Under the pieces are notes generated by a model that saw only the letters and a list, made by a program, of their open reading frames with translations, did not search any database and was not told the origin of the DNA. The translations under genes were made by a program, and so were the position numbers. 64,000 nucleotides of DNA from Faecalicatena contorta (GTDB taxonomy: Bacteria > Bacillota > Clostridia > Lachnospirales > Lachnospiraceae). Numbering within the stretch: the first letter of the stretch is position 1; each line of letters opens with the position of its first letter. This document shows positions 18,343 to 27,945 of the stretch, one piece after another. Location of the stretch: contig NZ_JAFBIX010000012.1 in NCBI RefSeq assembly GCF_021531895.1, positions 1 through 64,000 on the forward strand. The letters run 5' to 3'.

Positions 18343-18386
18343 ACATATGCTATACTATTAACCAAAGTCAAAAAGGAGTTTTTCAT

Positions 18387-18854
18387 ATGAATATATTCAC
18401 ATTATCAGCCAAATCCTGTATGTCTCATCTACTCTTAAAAGATACCTTCGACCGGTTCTCTTTTATCGAAAGCGAGATTACAACCTTTAATAAATTCACC
18501 ATCGACGGATACCTTCACAAAGACTTCTATGATGAAGCCCCTGAACGGTCTTATGCTTATTGGAAGGATGTTCGCGAATATTGCTTCAGTATCATCCGCG
18601 GCAAACGTACCCCATTGAATTTTAAAATCGTTCTCTCCCTTGCCCAGGAAACCTTTGCTGCCTTTCTTGCGGATCATCAGCTTGACGGTTATCGCCCGGA
18701 AGAGATCCAGGGACTCTATCTGAACTTCCATTATGATGGTTCTACCCTGCAGTGCATTACCGGAATCTCCATGCATACCTTTACACTGGACAAGACACTG
18801 GAGCACGAATGGGATGAATATGCACAGACATTGCTGGCAGAGATGATTGAATAA
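18387..18854 (+). CDS. DUF5721-like protein of unknown function
   Basis: 155 residues, soluble, acidic, without membrane segments. The ITTFNKFTIDGYLHKDFY segment (about 28-45) and the length fit the DUF5721 family of Lachnospiraceae, which I recognise from memory and not from a search. AAAGGAG is well placed before the ATG. It stands alone, divergent from the SGNH operon and converging with htpG. No function can be given. Confidence 0.75.
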   Translation: MNIFTLSAKSCMSHLLLKDTFDRFSFIESEITTFNKFTIDGYLHKDFYDEAPERSYAYWKDVREYCFSIIRGKRTPLNFKIVLSLAQETFAAFLADHQLDGYRPEEIQGLYLNFHYDGSTLQCITGISMHTFTLDKTLEHEWDEYAQTLLAEMIE

Positions 18855-18865
18855 TGACAGCAAAA

Positions 18866-18907
18866 AATAGCCGTCCTGCTCTCGTCAAAGTCCAGTAACG
18901 GCTATTC
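18866..18907. terminator. Bidirectional terminator
   Basis: Nine-base arms AATAGCCGT and ACGGCTATT between two converging genes, with A/T-rich flanks on both sides. Confidence 0.7.
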
Positions 18908-18929
18908 TATAGCTTAATATTGAATTCTC

Positions 18930-20993
18930 TTACTTCGTCAGCATCATCATGATCTCATTACTTCTCTCTACAAATGCAGTCATTTCGTCTGGATTCAGTG
19001 GCTTGTGTGCCAGCATTGCAAGATCATACAACTGCTTGCAGATGATAGATACGTTTTCATTTTCTTTGTTATCTACCACGTATTTTACCAGTGGATGGTT
19101 TGCATTCAGTATCAGGGTCGTATCTCCGCCCATATCCATGCCGCTCATACCGTACATCTTCATCATTTCCTGCATACGGCGATTCTGCTCAGACAGGGTA
19201 ATCATAGAAGCAACTTTATCATCTTTTAATTTCTCAATCTTGACATCCAACTTATCGTTTCCAAGTTCTTTGCGGAAGATTTCAATCAGGCTGTCAGAAA
19301 TTGTCTTAAATGATTCCTTATCTTCTTCAGCCACTTCTTCCTTAATATGTTCTGTCACATCGGCGTCAATTCTCTGGAAGCGAATCTTTGGATTGCGCTG
19401 TTCTAACTGTGTAATAAATGGAGAGTCGATGTTATGTCCTAAGATAACTGCATCCTGGCCCTGCTTACGGAACATATTGATATACTGGCTCTGCTGAATC
19501 TCATCCGTTACATAGTAGATGGTAGTCTTAATCTCTTCTACGTTATTTTCATCTGTATTCTCTGCACTGTCAGCATCCTCTTTCTTGTCATTTGGTTCAA
19601 CGACTTCTCCGCCATTTTCTTCAATGCAGTCTTTTAATGTCAGGTACTTTCCATCAATGTTCTTAAAGAGAACGGCATCCTTCATCTTGTCACAGAATTT
19701 TTCATCTTTTAAGCAACCAAACTTGATAAATGGACTGATGTCATCCCAGTATTTTTCATACTCATCTCTCTTGGTCTTGCACATGCCAGAAAGCTTATCT
19801 GCAACCTTTTTGGAAATGTAATCTGCAATCTTATTAACAAATCCATCGTTCTGTAATGCACTACGTGATACATTCAATGGCAGATCCGGGCAATCAATGA
19901 CTCCCTTCAATACCATGAGGAATTCAGGGATAACTTCCTTAATATTATCTGCAATAAATACCTGATTGTTATATAACTTGATCGTTCCTTCGATAGAATC
20001 ATACTCTGTGTTGATTCTTGGGAAGTACAGGATTCCCTTTAAGTTAAACGGATAATCCATATTCAAGTGAATCCAGAACAGAGGCTCTTTATAATCCATG
20101 AATACCTTACGGTAGAATTCCTGATACTCCTCATCAGTACATTCGTTTGGATGTTTTGTCCAAAGTGGATGAATATCATTCAAAGGAACCGGGCGTTTCT
20201 GAATCTTAACTTTCTCTTTTGCCGCTTCAACCTCTACCATTTCTTTTTCGCCATCTTCATTTTCCTTCTCTTCCATCTTGGCATCTTCATGGATGTGTTC
20301 AATGACAACATCGTCTTCTTTCAGATCTGCCTCATCGATGGTCTCATATTCCGGCTCAGCATTCTCTTTTGCCAGGAAGATCTCTACCGGCATGAAAGAA
20401 CAGTATTTCTCAATGACTTCTCTCATACGATATTCATTCGCGAATTCCAGACTGTCTTCATTCAGATACAATGTCATCGTTGAACCTACAGTTTCTTTAT
20501 TCCCGTCTTCCATCTCATACTCTGTACCGCCGTTACTTACCCAGTGTACCGGAGCCGCACCTTCTTTATAAGAAAGAGTATCAATATGGACTTCATCTGC
20601 TACCATGAATGCGGAATAGAATCCAAGTCCGAAGTGACCGATCATATCATCTTCGGTTGTCTTGTCTTTGTATTTCTCCAGAAACTCTGTTGCTCCGGAA
20701 AATGCAATCTGCGTGATATATTCTTCCACTTCTTCTGCAGTCATACCAAGACCATTATCTGAGAATTTCAGGGTCTTTTCTTCCGGGTTTACTTCTACCT
20801 GAATGGATGGTTTATAATCATCCGGCAGTTGGTATTCACCCATCATATCTAATTTTTTCAGCTTAGTGATCGCATCACATCCATTAGATACCATCTCACG
20901 GACAAAAATGTCATGATCTGAATAAACCCATTTCTTGATAATTGGGAATATGTTCTCACTACTGATTGATAAACTTCCTTTTTTTGCTTCCAT
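18930..20993 (-). CDS. htpG: Molecular chaperone HtpG (bacterial Hsp90)
   Basis: 687 residues with the GHKL ATPase N-terminal domain (EMVSNGCDAITKL near residue 35, FSDNGLGM near 78, GHFGLGFYSAFM near 125), a middle domain with the FPRIN and SRSALQND motifs, and a C-terminal dimer domain. Two acidic insertions (about 225-255 and 485-505) are longer than in E. coli HtpG. The ATG is chosen because AGGAG lies 8 bases upstream; two in-frame GTG codons lie between. A perfect CIRCE element and a sigma-A promoter lie upstream, so HrcA control is expected. Confidence 0.97.
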   Translation of the reverse strand: MEAKKGSLSISSENIFPIIKKWVYSDHDIFVREMVSNGCDAITKLKKLDMMGEYQLPDDYKPSIQVEVNPEEKTLKFSDNGLGMTAEEVEEYITQIAFSGATEFLEKYKDKTTEDDMIGHFGLGFYSAFMVADEVHIDTLSYKEGAAPVHWVSNGGTEYEMEDGNKETVGSTMTLYLNEDSLEFANEYRMREVIEKYCSFMPVEIFLAKENAEPEYETIDEADLKEDDVVIEHIHEDAKMEEKENEDGEKEMVEVEAAKEKVKIQKRPVPLNDIHPLWTKHPNECTDEEYQEFYRKVFMDYKEPLFWIHLNMDYPFNLKGILYFPRINTEYDSIEGTIKLYNNQVFIADNIKEVIPEFLMVLKGVIDCPDLPLNVSRSALQNDGFVNKIADYISKKVADKLSGMCKTKRDEYEKYWDDISPFIKFGCLKDEKFCDKMKDAVLFKNIDGKYLTLKDCIEENGGEVVEPNDKKEDADSAENTDENNVEEIKTTIYYVTDEIQQSQYINMFRKQGQDAVILGHNIDSPFITQLEQRNPKIRFQRIDADVTEHIKEEVAEEDKESFKTISDSLIEIFRKELGNDKLDVKIEKLKDDKVASMITLSEQNRRMQEMMKMYGMSGMDMGGDTTLILNANHPLVKYVVDNKENENVSIICKQLYDLAMLAHKPLNPDEMTAFVERSNEIMMMLTK

Positions 20994-21076
20994 CTTCACC
21001 ACTCCTGTTATTATTTTAGATTATTTTCTATATATTTTTGAAACAGGGAATACCCCGTTTGTTTTGCTCAAAAGAT

Positions 21077-21139
21077 ATGATAATACCGATAAATTTAAAT
21101 GTCAATAGAAAATTAGCACTCTTTCAAAAAGAGTGCTAA
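21077..21139 (-). promoter_or_regulatory. htpG promoter with perfect CIRCE operator
   Basis: A perfect CIRCE (TTAGCACTC, nine bases, GAGTGCTAA) spans 21113-21139. On the minus strand TTGACA (21100-21105), 17 bp and TATCAT (21077-21082) follow it. The operator lies just upstream of the -35 box. Together with clpB, two HrcA targets are present in the window although hrcA itself is not. Confidence 0.93.
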
Positions 21140-21244
21140 CAATTCTGTTAAAATTATAAACTTTTTATAAACATTCCTGTCGAAGTCCAATGCATTAGTT
21201 GTTCCATCTTTATGCGGACTTCCGCACAGTACTAATACTTTCAT
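21113..21244 (-). pseudogene. 5' remnant of a flavodoxin/NADPH-dependent FMN reductase gene
   Basis: A 43-codon frame starts behind AGAGGAA with MKVLVLCGSPHKDGTTNAL, the FMN-binding start of iron-sulfur flavoprotein and NADPH-dependent FMN reductase families (GSP-x3-G-x-T). After that the family similarity stops at once and the frame ends within the htpG CIRCE. A full gene would need about 180 residues. It looks like a gene broken by a deletion that fused its start to the htpG control region. Confidence 0.65.
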
Positions 21245-21269
21245 TGATATTCCTCTAGAAAAATGATTT

Positions 21270-21974
21270 CTACCACTCGATTGTTTCTACCGATACCGGA
21301 TGTTCATTTATCACCACATCGGATACTTTTCCATTCTTAATCTTAATGACCCGGTCTGCCATCGGTGCGATTGCCTGATTATGCGTAATCAGAATAACCG
21401 TCATCCCTTTCTCTCTGCAGGTATCCTGCAGAAGTTTCAAAATGGATTTTCCCGTATTGTAATCCAATGCTCCTGTCGGCTCATCACACAACAACAGCTT
21501 CGGATTCTTTGCCAGTGCACGGGCTATAGACACTCTCTGCTGTTCCCCTCCAGACAGTTGTGCCGGGAAGTTATCAAGCCTTTCGCCCAGCCCCACTTCT
21601 CTTAATACTTCTGCCGCGTCCATGGGATCCTTACAGATCTGAAGTGCTAATTCTACATTTTCCAATGCCGTCAGATTCGGAATCAGATTATAAAACTGAA
21701 AAACGAAACCAATATCATCCCGCCGGTATGCCGTCAACTGCCTCTGGGAATATCTGGCAATATCCTCTCCATCCACCATAACCTTCCCCGATGTCGCTGT
21801 ATCCATTCCTCCAAGGATATTTAAGACTGTCGTCTTACCGGCACCGCTGGGTCCGACAACAACCGCGAATTCCCCTCGTTCTATCTGAAAATCGATTCCG
21901 GCTGCCGCCATAATCTCAACTTCTCCCATCTTATATATCTTTTTTACATTCTCTAATGAGACAAATTCACCCAT
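21270..21974 (-). CDS. ABC transporter ATPase, MacB/LolD type, without permease
   Basis: 234 residues with Walker A GPSGAGKT (about 42), signature [14 protein letters not shown] (about 140), Walker [13 protein letters not shown] (about 160) and the H-loop THNQ. The C-terminal [15 protein letters not shown] tail is typical of ATPases paired with very large FtsX-type permeases. In this family the permease gene normally follows directly; here only 25 bp separate it from the broken flavodoxin gene, and no permease occurs in the window. It may be orphaned or serve a distant partner. Confidence 0.9.
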   Translation of the reverse strand: MGEFVSLENVKKIYKMGEVEIMAAAGIDFQIERGEFAVVVGPSGAGKTTVLNILGGMDTATSGKVMVDGEDIARYSQRQLTAYRRDDIGFVFQFYNLIPNLTALENVELALQICKDPMDAAEVLREVGLGERLDNFPAQLSGGEQQRVSIARALAKNPKLLLCDEPTGALDYNTGKSILKLLQDTCREKGMTVILITHNQAIAPMADRVIKIKNGKVSDVVINEHPVSVETIEW

Positions 21975-22087
21975 ACCATACCTCCGAAAATGAATTATTG
22001 TATTTATTATATCACGTACAATAAGGAAAGAAAAATGTTGATTTATAAAACAATTCTTAAAGAAATCTAAAAATTAGAGTAAAAAAA

Positions 22088-22118
22088 TAACTCATAGCTG
22101 TTTTGCCATGAGTCATTT
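22088..22118 (-). terminator. Terminator of the PurF-like gene
   Basis: In minus-strand RNA ATGACTCATGGC and AGCTATGAGTTAT pair (one G-U) around AAAAC and are followed by a run of seven T. It closes the AspRS-GatCAB-PurF stretch. Confidence 0.75.
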
Positions 22119-22137
22119 TATCATACAATATCTTATT

Positions 22138-23550
22138 CTATTCTTTTCCATCAAAGCAATAGGTGCATACTTTACATGGTTCAATTCCGATAGATGCTAG
22201 CAAGTCGTCCAGTCGGTGATATCGAAGTGTTGTAAAATTCTGCTGCTTGCGGATATCTTCAATCATCTGTGCATATTTGCAGCTGCACGGATTGGAGTAT
22301 TCTTCTAATACTTCCTTAGGGACATCTTCCCCTTCCCGTTTCTTGATCATCTGTCTGGCGATCAGTTCCATCTCTGATTTGGAACGGGAAAAGTTCAGAT
22401 ACTTACAGCCGTACATGATCGGCGGACATGCCGGACGGACATGTACCTCTTTAGCTCCACTCTGATACAAGAATTCCGTCGTCTCTCTCAACTGTGTTCC
22501 ACGTACAATGGAGTCATCAATCAATAAAAGCTTCTTATTCTCAATCAATGCATGAACCGGAATCAGTTTCATACGCGCGATCAGATTACGCTGGCTCTGA
22601 TTCGTCGGCATAAATGATCTTGGCCAGGTAGGCGTGTATTTGATAAATGGTCTTGCATACGGAATCCCCGATTCATTGGCATATCCAATTGCATGGGCGA
22701 TACCAGAATCCGGAACTCCTGCCACAATATCCGGATGCACGGAATCTCCATCTCTTTTTGCCAGCATGCTTCCGCATTTGTAACGCATCTCTTCTACATT
22801 GACACCTTCATAAGATGAAGTCGGATAGCCATAATATACCCACAGGAATGAACAGATCTTCATCTCTTTCTGTGGTTCACTTAATACTTCAACACCTTCC
22901 GGTGTAATATAAACAATTTCTGCAGGTCCCAGTTCTTTATAGTCTGTATATCCAAGATTGATATACGCATGACTTTCAAAAGATACACAATAAGCATCGT
23001 CCTTATGACCGATCACCAGCGGAGTCCGCCCATAACGGTCTCTGGCCGCATAGATTCCATCCTTTGTCATAACCAACATCGTCATAGAACCGTCTACCAG
23101 CTCCTGAACATATTTGATTCCTTCTAAGATAGAATCTTTTTCACAGATCAATGCTGCCATCAATTCTGTGACATTGATCTGTCCATTCGTCATCTCCTGG
23201 AAGTGAGAATTTGCACTTTCATACAAACGATTCAATAATTCATCATAATTATTCACTTTTCCTACCGTTGTAATTGCAAAACTTCCAAGTTTTGAACGAA
23301 TCAATAATGGCTGTGGTTCAAAATCTGAGATACAGCCAATTCCAAGATGTCCTTTCATCTCGCTGACATCTCGGTCAAACTTTGTACGAAACGGGGAGTT
23401 CTCAATATTATGAATGGCACGGTTAAAACCTTCTTCCCCATAAGTTGCCATTCCTCCTCGTCTTGTTCCAAGATGTGAATGATAATCTACTCCATAAAAA
23501 AGCTCCAGAACACAGTCCCTTTTTGATGCTACACCAAAAAATCCTCCCAT
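22138..23550 (-). CDS. PurF-like amidophosphoribosyltransferase homologue without the Ntn cysteine
   Basis: 470 residues. The C-terminal half is a type I PRTase domain with the PRPP loop LLLIDDSIVRGTQ (about 350-362). The N-terminal half follows the PurF glutaminase fold, but the residue after Met is Gly (MGGFFGVAS) where PurF has the catalytic Cys, and the usual HNGNL glutamine-site motif is replaced by VNNYDELL. Glutamine hydrolysis should not occur; it may use free ammonia or be a regulator. Cys residues near the end (CSCKY, CKVCTYC) could hold the [4Fe-4S] cluster known from B. subtilis-type PurF. It follows gatB at 120 bp and may be co-transcribed. Confidence 0.85.
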   Translation of the reverse strand: MGGFFGVASKRDCVLELFYGVDYHSHLGTRRGGMATYGEEGFNRAIHNIENSPFRTKFDRDVSEMKGHLGIGCISDFEPQPLLIRSKLGSFAITTVGKVNNYDELLNRLYESANSHFQEMTNGQINVTELMAALICEKDSILEGIKYVQELVDGSMTMLVMTKDGIYAARDRYGRTPLVIGHKDDAYCVSFESHAYINLGYTDYKELGPAEIVYITPEGVEVLSEPQKEMKICSFLWVYYGYPTSSYEGVNVEEMRYKCGSMLAKRDGDSVHPDIVAGVPDSGIAHAIGYANESGIPYARPFIKYTPTWPRSFMPTNQSQRNLIARMKLIPVHALIENKKLLLIDDSIVRGTQLRETTEFLYQSGAKEVHVRPACPPIMYGCKYLNFSRSKSEMELIARQMIKKREGEDVPKEVLEEYSNPCSCKYAQMIEDIRKQQNFTTLRYHRLDDLLASIGIEPCKVCTYCFDGKE

Positions 23551-23588
23551 ATGACCTCTCCTTTTCTGAATATGTATTTTGTCAACAA

Positions 23589-23620
23589 CATCGGTGTACT
23601 GACATCTCTGTACACCGATG
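23589..23620 (-). other. 11-bp stem-loop in front of the PurF-like gene
   Basis: Perfect arms CATCGGTGTAC and GTACACCGATG around a 10-base loop lie between gatB and the PurF-like gene. On the minus strand no T-run follows, so it is a weak candidate for a terminator. It may be an mRNA processing site, a leader hairpin or an operator. Confidence 0.55.
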
Positions 23621-23670
23621 GTATTTCTCTCCGGTACAATTGTAACACAGGCAGATAGCCTTGTCTAATA

Positions 23671-25104
23671 TTAACTTAACATCTCTTTTAACTTCTGATT
23701 TACCATTCCGGGATTGGCCTTTCCTTTCATGGCCTTCATAGTCTGTCCGACGAGAGCTCCAAGAGCCTTTTCTTTGCCGCCTTTATAATCAGCTACTGCC
23801 TGCGGATTATCTGCAATGACTTTTTCCAGAACTTCCTGCAGAGCACCCTCATCATTGACAGTCTTCAGTCCATGTTCCTCTACATATTTCTCCGGATCAA
23901 TGTCTTCTGCAAATATCTTTTCGAACACATCTTTTGCGACAGAACTATTAATGGTTCCTGCTTCTGTCAGCTCAATCAGTTTTGCAAGATTTTCCGGTGA
24001 GAATCGAATATCTTCCGGCTCCATATCGTTATCTTTCAATAGACGTAAAGTCTCCACCATCAGCCAGTTCGATACCTTCTTCGGTTTCTTGCATATGGCA
24101 GTTGTTGCTTCAAAGATATCTGCCATATGCTTTGAGCCGGTAATGATCTCAGCGTCATACTGTGGAATATCGAATTCTTTCTTGTATCTTTCCAGTTTTT
24201 CCGTACGGAATTCCGGCTGCTGGGATCTAATCTTCTCAATCCACTCATCGCTGATCACGATCGGCACCAGATCGGGTTCTGGAAAATAACGATAATCCTG
24301 CGCATCCTCTTTGGAGCGCATTGCATGTGAAGATTCCTTATTATCATCCCACCTTCTGGTCTCCTGCACCACCTCTTTGCCGTCTTCCAGAAGTTCAATC
24401 TGACGTTCCCGCTCTCCTTCGATAGCTCTTGCTATGGCCTTGAATGAATTCAGATTCTTCATCTCCGTTCTGGTTCCGAACTTTTCTGTTCCGACTTCTC
24501 TGACAGACAAGTTCACATCCGCTCTCATGGAACCTTCCTGCAATTTGCAATCGGATGCTCCCAGATACTGGATAATCATACGCAATTTTTCCAGATAAGC
24601 AATGACTTCATCTGCAGAACGCATATCTGGCTCTGATACGATCTCTACCAACGGAACACCACTTCGGTTATAATCTACCAGAGAAGTGTCATCCCATTCA
24701 TCATGGATCAGTTTTCCGGCATCCTCTTCCATATGCATCTCATGGATGCGGACTTTCTTCTTCGTATCTCCCACTTCTATCTCAACATAACCATTTCTTG
24801 CAATCGGAAGATACAACTGAGAAATCTGATAATTCTGTGGGTTATCAGGATAAAAGTAATTCTTACGGTCGAATTTACATACCTTTGTAATGTCACAATT
24901 AGTTGCCAGACCAATAGCCATTGCATACTCTACAACCTGCTTATTCAAAACAGGAAGAGATCCTGGCATACCGGTACATACCGGACAGGTATGGGTATTC
25001 GGCGCACCTCCGAACTCTGTGCTGCAGGAGCAGAAGATCTTGGTCTTGGTTGCAAGTTCTACGTGGACTTCCAGTCCGATGACTGTCTCATACTGTTTTG
25101 CCAT
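23671..25104 (-). CDS. gatB: Asp-tRNA(Asn)/Glu-tRNA(Gln) amidotransferase subunit B
   Basis: 477 residues with the GatB start (YETVIGLEVHVEL), the zinc-site cysteines CSCSTEFGG...CPVC (about 25-43), the kinase-like ADVNLSVR motif and the C-terminal YqeY-like tail domain (about 330-477). It activates the misacylated tRNA carboxylate and receives ammonia from GatA. gatA ends 2 bp upstream, so translation is coupled. Confidence 0.96.
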   Translation of the reverse strand: MAKQYETVIGLEVHVELATKTKIFCSCSTEFGGAPNTHTCPVCTGMPGSLPVLNKQVVEYAMAIGLATNCDITKVCKFDRKNYFYPDNPQNYQISQLYLPIARNGYVEIEVGDTKKKVRIHEMHMEEDAGKLIHDEWDDTSLVDYNRSGVPLVEIVSEPDMRSADEVIAYLEKLRMIIQYLGASDCKLQEGSMRADVNLSVREVGTEKFGTRTEMKNLNSFKAIARAIEGERERQIELLEDGKEVVQETRRWDDNKESSHAMRSKEDAQDYRYFPEPDLVPIVISDEWIEKIRSQQPEFRTEKLERYKKEFDIPQYDAEIITGSKHMADIFEATTAICKKPKKVSNWLMVETLRLLKDNDMEPEDIRFSPENLAKLIELTEAGTINSSVAKDVFEKIFAEDIDPEKYVEEHGLKTVNDEGALQEVLEKVIADNPQAVADYKGGKEKALGALVGQTMKAMKGKANPGMVNQKLKEMLS

Positions 25105-25106
25105 AA

Positions 25107-26576
25107 TTATCTGCCTCCTTTCACAAGTTCTGGTCTCTCATAAGTTCTGGTCTGTTCCAGTGTATATGCTGCGCGGATAATCTTATTTTCCTCAAAACAA
25201 TCTCCAATAATCTGCATTCCTATCGGAAGTCCCTTGGAATCTGTTCCTACCGGGAGACTGATTCCCGGAAGGCCTGCAAGATTAACGGAAATCGTATAGA
25301 TATCGCCCAGATACATTTTCAACGGATCACTTAAGCTCTTACCAAGCTCTGGAGCTGTCGTCGGCGCTGCCGGTGCAATGATGACATCATATTTTGAAAA
25401 TGCTTTGTCAAATTCCTGCTTGATCAACGCTTTTGTCCTTAATGCTTTCAGATAATATGCATCATAATAACCAGAGCTTAACACGAATGATCCAAGCATG
25501 ATCCTACGTTTTACTTCTGGGCCGAACCCTTCGGAACGTGTTTTTTTGTACATATTATGAAGTCCTTCATATTCCTCGGTACGGTATCCGTACTTTACGC
25601 CATCAAAACGTGACAGATTAGAGCTTGCTTCTGCAGATGCAATGACATAATATGCCGGGATTGCATATTGAACAAGGTTCAGATCAAATTCCTCTACAAT
25701 GGCTCCCTTTTCTTCCAGTACTTTCACAGCATCCAGAATCTTTTCTTTTACTTCGGGATCTAGTCCTTCTCCAAAATAATCTTTTGGAATACCAATCTTC
25801 ATACCTTTTACATCTTCTACCAGTGCACTGGTAAAATCATATTTTTCCCTTGCAATCGAAGTACTGTCTTTTGGATCATGAGATGCGATAGCTTCCAGAA
25901 TCGTTGCGCAATCCGTTACATCTCTGGCAATTGGTCCAATCTGATCCAGAGAAGAACCATAAGCGATCAGTCCATATCGGGATACCGTTCCATAAGTTGG
26001 CTTTATTCCGACAACTCCACAGAAAGAGCTGGGCTGACGAATCGAACCACCCGTATCAGACCCTAATGCATACGGACATTCTTCTGCTGCCACTGCTGCA
26101 CAGGAACCACCGGACGAGCCTCCCGGAACATGTTTAAGATTCCATGGATTCTTTGTCTCTCCATAATAAGAAGTCTCGGTAGTACTTCCCATGGCGAATT
26201 CATCCATGTTCGTCTTTCCAATAATTACAGCTCCTGCCTTCTCAAGATTTCTCACTGCTTCCGCAGTAAATGTCGGTTTAAAATTACCTAAGATCTTAGA
26301 ACTGCAAGTCGTCAGCATATCTTTTGTGCACATGTTATCTTTAATAGCAACCGGGACACCAGCCAGTGGACCTGTCAATGTTCCGTCATCAATTAACTTC
26401 TGTACTTCTTCGGCACGTTCGAGCGCACCTTCTCGGTCAATCGTCACAAAACTGTGGACATCTTTTTCTACTTTTTCAATCTGTTCGATAGAAGCCTTCA
26501 CAGCATCCACAACAGATATTTCTTTTGCTTTTATCTTTTTTCCTAATTCTACGGCTGTCAAACTTGTAATATCCAT
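25107..26576 (-). CDS. gatA: Asp-tRNA(Asn)/Glu-tRNA(Gln) amidotransferase subunit A
   Basis: 489-residue amidase-signature enzyme with the Ser-cisSer-Lys triad: Lys in VAIKDNM (about 79), cis-Ser in PGGSSGGSCAAVAA and the nucleophile Ser in GSDTGGSIRQPS (about 178). It hydrolyses glutamine to give ammonia for GatB. AGGAGG precedes its ATG. Third gene of the gatCAB trio. Confidence 0.97.
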   Translation of the reverse strand: MDITSLTAVELGKKIKAKEISVVDAVKASIEQIEKVEKDVHSFVTIDREGALERAEEVQKLIDDGTLTGPLAGVPVAIKDNMCTKDMLTTCSSKILGNFKPTFTAEAVRNLEKAGAVIIGKTNMDEFAMGSTTETSYYGETKNPWNLKHVPGGSSGGSCAAVAAEECPYALGSDTGGSIRQPSSFCGVVGIKPTYGTVSRYGLIAYGSSLDQIGPIARDVTDCATILEAIASHDPKDSTSIAREKYDFTSALVEDVKGMKIGIPKDYFGEGLDPEVKEKILDAVKVLEEKGAIVEEFDLNLVQYAIPAYYVIASAEASSNLSRFDGVKYGYRTEEYEGLHNMYKKTRSEGFGPEVKRRIMLGSFVLSSGYYDAYYLKALRTKALIKQEFDKAFSKYDVIIAPAAPTTAPELGKSLSDPLKMYLGDIYTISVNLAGLPGISLPVGTDSKGLPIGMQIIGDCFEENKIIRAAYTLEQTRTYERPELVKGGR

Positions 26577-26591
26577 TTTGCTGTTTTCCTC

Positions 26592-26885
26592 CTATCCAAT
26601 AGTTTTCGGTACTTTAAAGCTGTTGTCTTTCTTAAGTGGTGCATTGGCAAGAGTATCGATACTGCCATCGCCATTTTCTACAACATCCTCTCGAAATACA
26701 TTATTGACCGGAAATACATGAGACATTGGTTCTATCCCCTCTGTATCCAGTTCATTCAATGTATCAATATAATCCAACATCTTTTCCATATCAGCCTTGG
26801 CATCTTCTTTTTCCTGACCAGACAATTCTAACTTTGCCAAAATGCCAACATATTCTATTGTCTCATCTGATATTTTATTTGCCAT
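26592..26885 (-). CDS. gatC: Asp-tRNA(Asn)/Glu-tRNA(Gln) amidotransferase subunit C
   Basis: 97 residues with the family pattern VGILAKLELS near the start and MSHVFPVNNVFREDVV near residue 65. GatC wraps around and stabilises the GatA-GatB pair. AAGGAGG precedes the ATG, 11 bp after the zinc-ribbon membrane protein gene. Confidence 0.95.
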   Translation of the reverse strand: MANKISDETIEYVGILAKLELSGQEKEDAKADMEKMLDYIDTLNELDTEGIEPMSHVFPVNNVFREDVVENGDGSIDTLANAPLKKDNSFKVPKTIG

Positions 26886-26896
26886 AATTCTCCTCC

Positions 26897-27892
26897 TTAA
26901 TATCTCGTATAGAAGCCAAGATAATCTGTCGATTCTATCGTCTCGCTCGGGGTCATTATAAGTCTCATACCTTCTTCACAGGTAATCTGGGTGTTTTCTG
27001 GAATTACCATGTACTTATACTCTTTACCATCTGACTGATCCTCACCAAGATAGATGCTTTCATAACTATATTCATTTCCATCTTCGGCATAGATTACAAG
27101 ATTAATCGCACCTGTCCCTTCCAGAAGTTCCAGATCGTATATTCCCGCAGCGAAATCCACACCTGCCGTCCGGGTTCCACTATCTGTGATTTCGTAGGAA
27201 TCTATGACTGGATTTGCAATTCCATTTACAGAGAGCGGCTGTGCATTTTCCGTTTTCAGTGTCACGCTGGTTTCAGATGATATGGTCAGGATTGCATGAT
27301 CGAACAACCTAAGATCATCCAGATAATTCTCTTCATCCTGTCCCGCATACTCATATAGATATATTCCATTTTCATAATCAGACACTTGAATCGCATCAAA
27401 ATCGTACTGAACAACTGCTTCATAATCACCGGCCGGGATATGAAGACCTACTATATAAGTCCCTGAAGGCAGTTCATATTCTGCCTCATCCCCAGACTCA
27501 GGATTTTCCTTATCCAGGCTTGCATATGGATCATATTCATAGTCAGTATAATAAGAGTCATCGGAATCAAAAAGCACTGTCTGCATAAGATAACTTACAA
27601 CACTGAAGATAATCATCCCCGCAATGATTATCAGCATTGCAAAAGCGATAATTCTGGGCCGCTTTGACTTCTTCTTTTTCTGAACCTTCTGGGCCTGTCG
27701 ATCCTGTGTATTCTTCTTAACATAAGAAGGCTTCTTCTCATCTTCATGGACATGTGTCATCGGCATGTTATCACAGCTGCTTTGATTGACATGATAGTTT
27801 TTTTCTGATTTGTTATTATCCAGTCCACACTCCGTACAGATTCCTCTTCTGTCTAACTTTCCCCCACATAACGTACATTTTCTTCCAAACAT
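26897..27892 (-). CDS. Zinc-ribbon, single-pass membrane protein of unknown function
   Basis: 331 residues. It begins with a zinc ribbon (CTLCGG...CTECG, residues 6-22), then a basic linker, one membrane segment (about 80-104) and an extracellular part. That part holds two copies of a small beta domain whose motif is G-x-Y-x2-G-x-x-x-PAG-x-Y (GTYIVGLHIPAGDYEA about 144, and a related AAGIYDLELLEG about 250). The zinc ribbon would face the cytoplasm. It sits between aspS and gatC with 53 and 11 bp gaps, so it belongs to the transcript, but a role in tRNA charging is not evident. Confidence 0.8.
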   Translation of the reverse strand: MFGRKCTLCGGKLDRRGICTECGLDNNKSEKNYHVNQSSCDNMPMTHVHEDEKKPSYVKKNTQDRQAQKVQKKKKSKRPRIIAFAMLIIIAGMIIFSVVSYLMQTVLFDSDDSYYTDYEYDPYASLDKENPESGDEAEYELPSGTYIVGLHIPAGDYEAVVQYDFDAIQVSDYENGIYLYEYAGQDEENYLDDLRLFDHAILTISSETSVTLKTENAQPLSVNGIANPVIDSYEITDSGTRTAGVDFAAGIYDLELLEGTGAINLVIYAEDGNEYSYESIYLGEDQSDGKEYKYMVIPENTQITCEEGMRLIMTPSETIESTDYLGFYTRY

Positions 27893-27945
27893 ATACTTTC
27901 CTCTCTTGAATACCTGGCCCCTTTTTCTTTTATCCTATTAAAATA

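Noticed and set aside
18435-18863. 142-codon frame opposite the DUF5721-like gene
   Set aside because: It is a mirror of a well-supported plus-strand gene and has no ribosome binding site.
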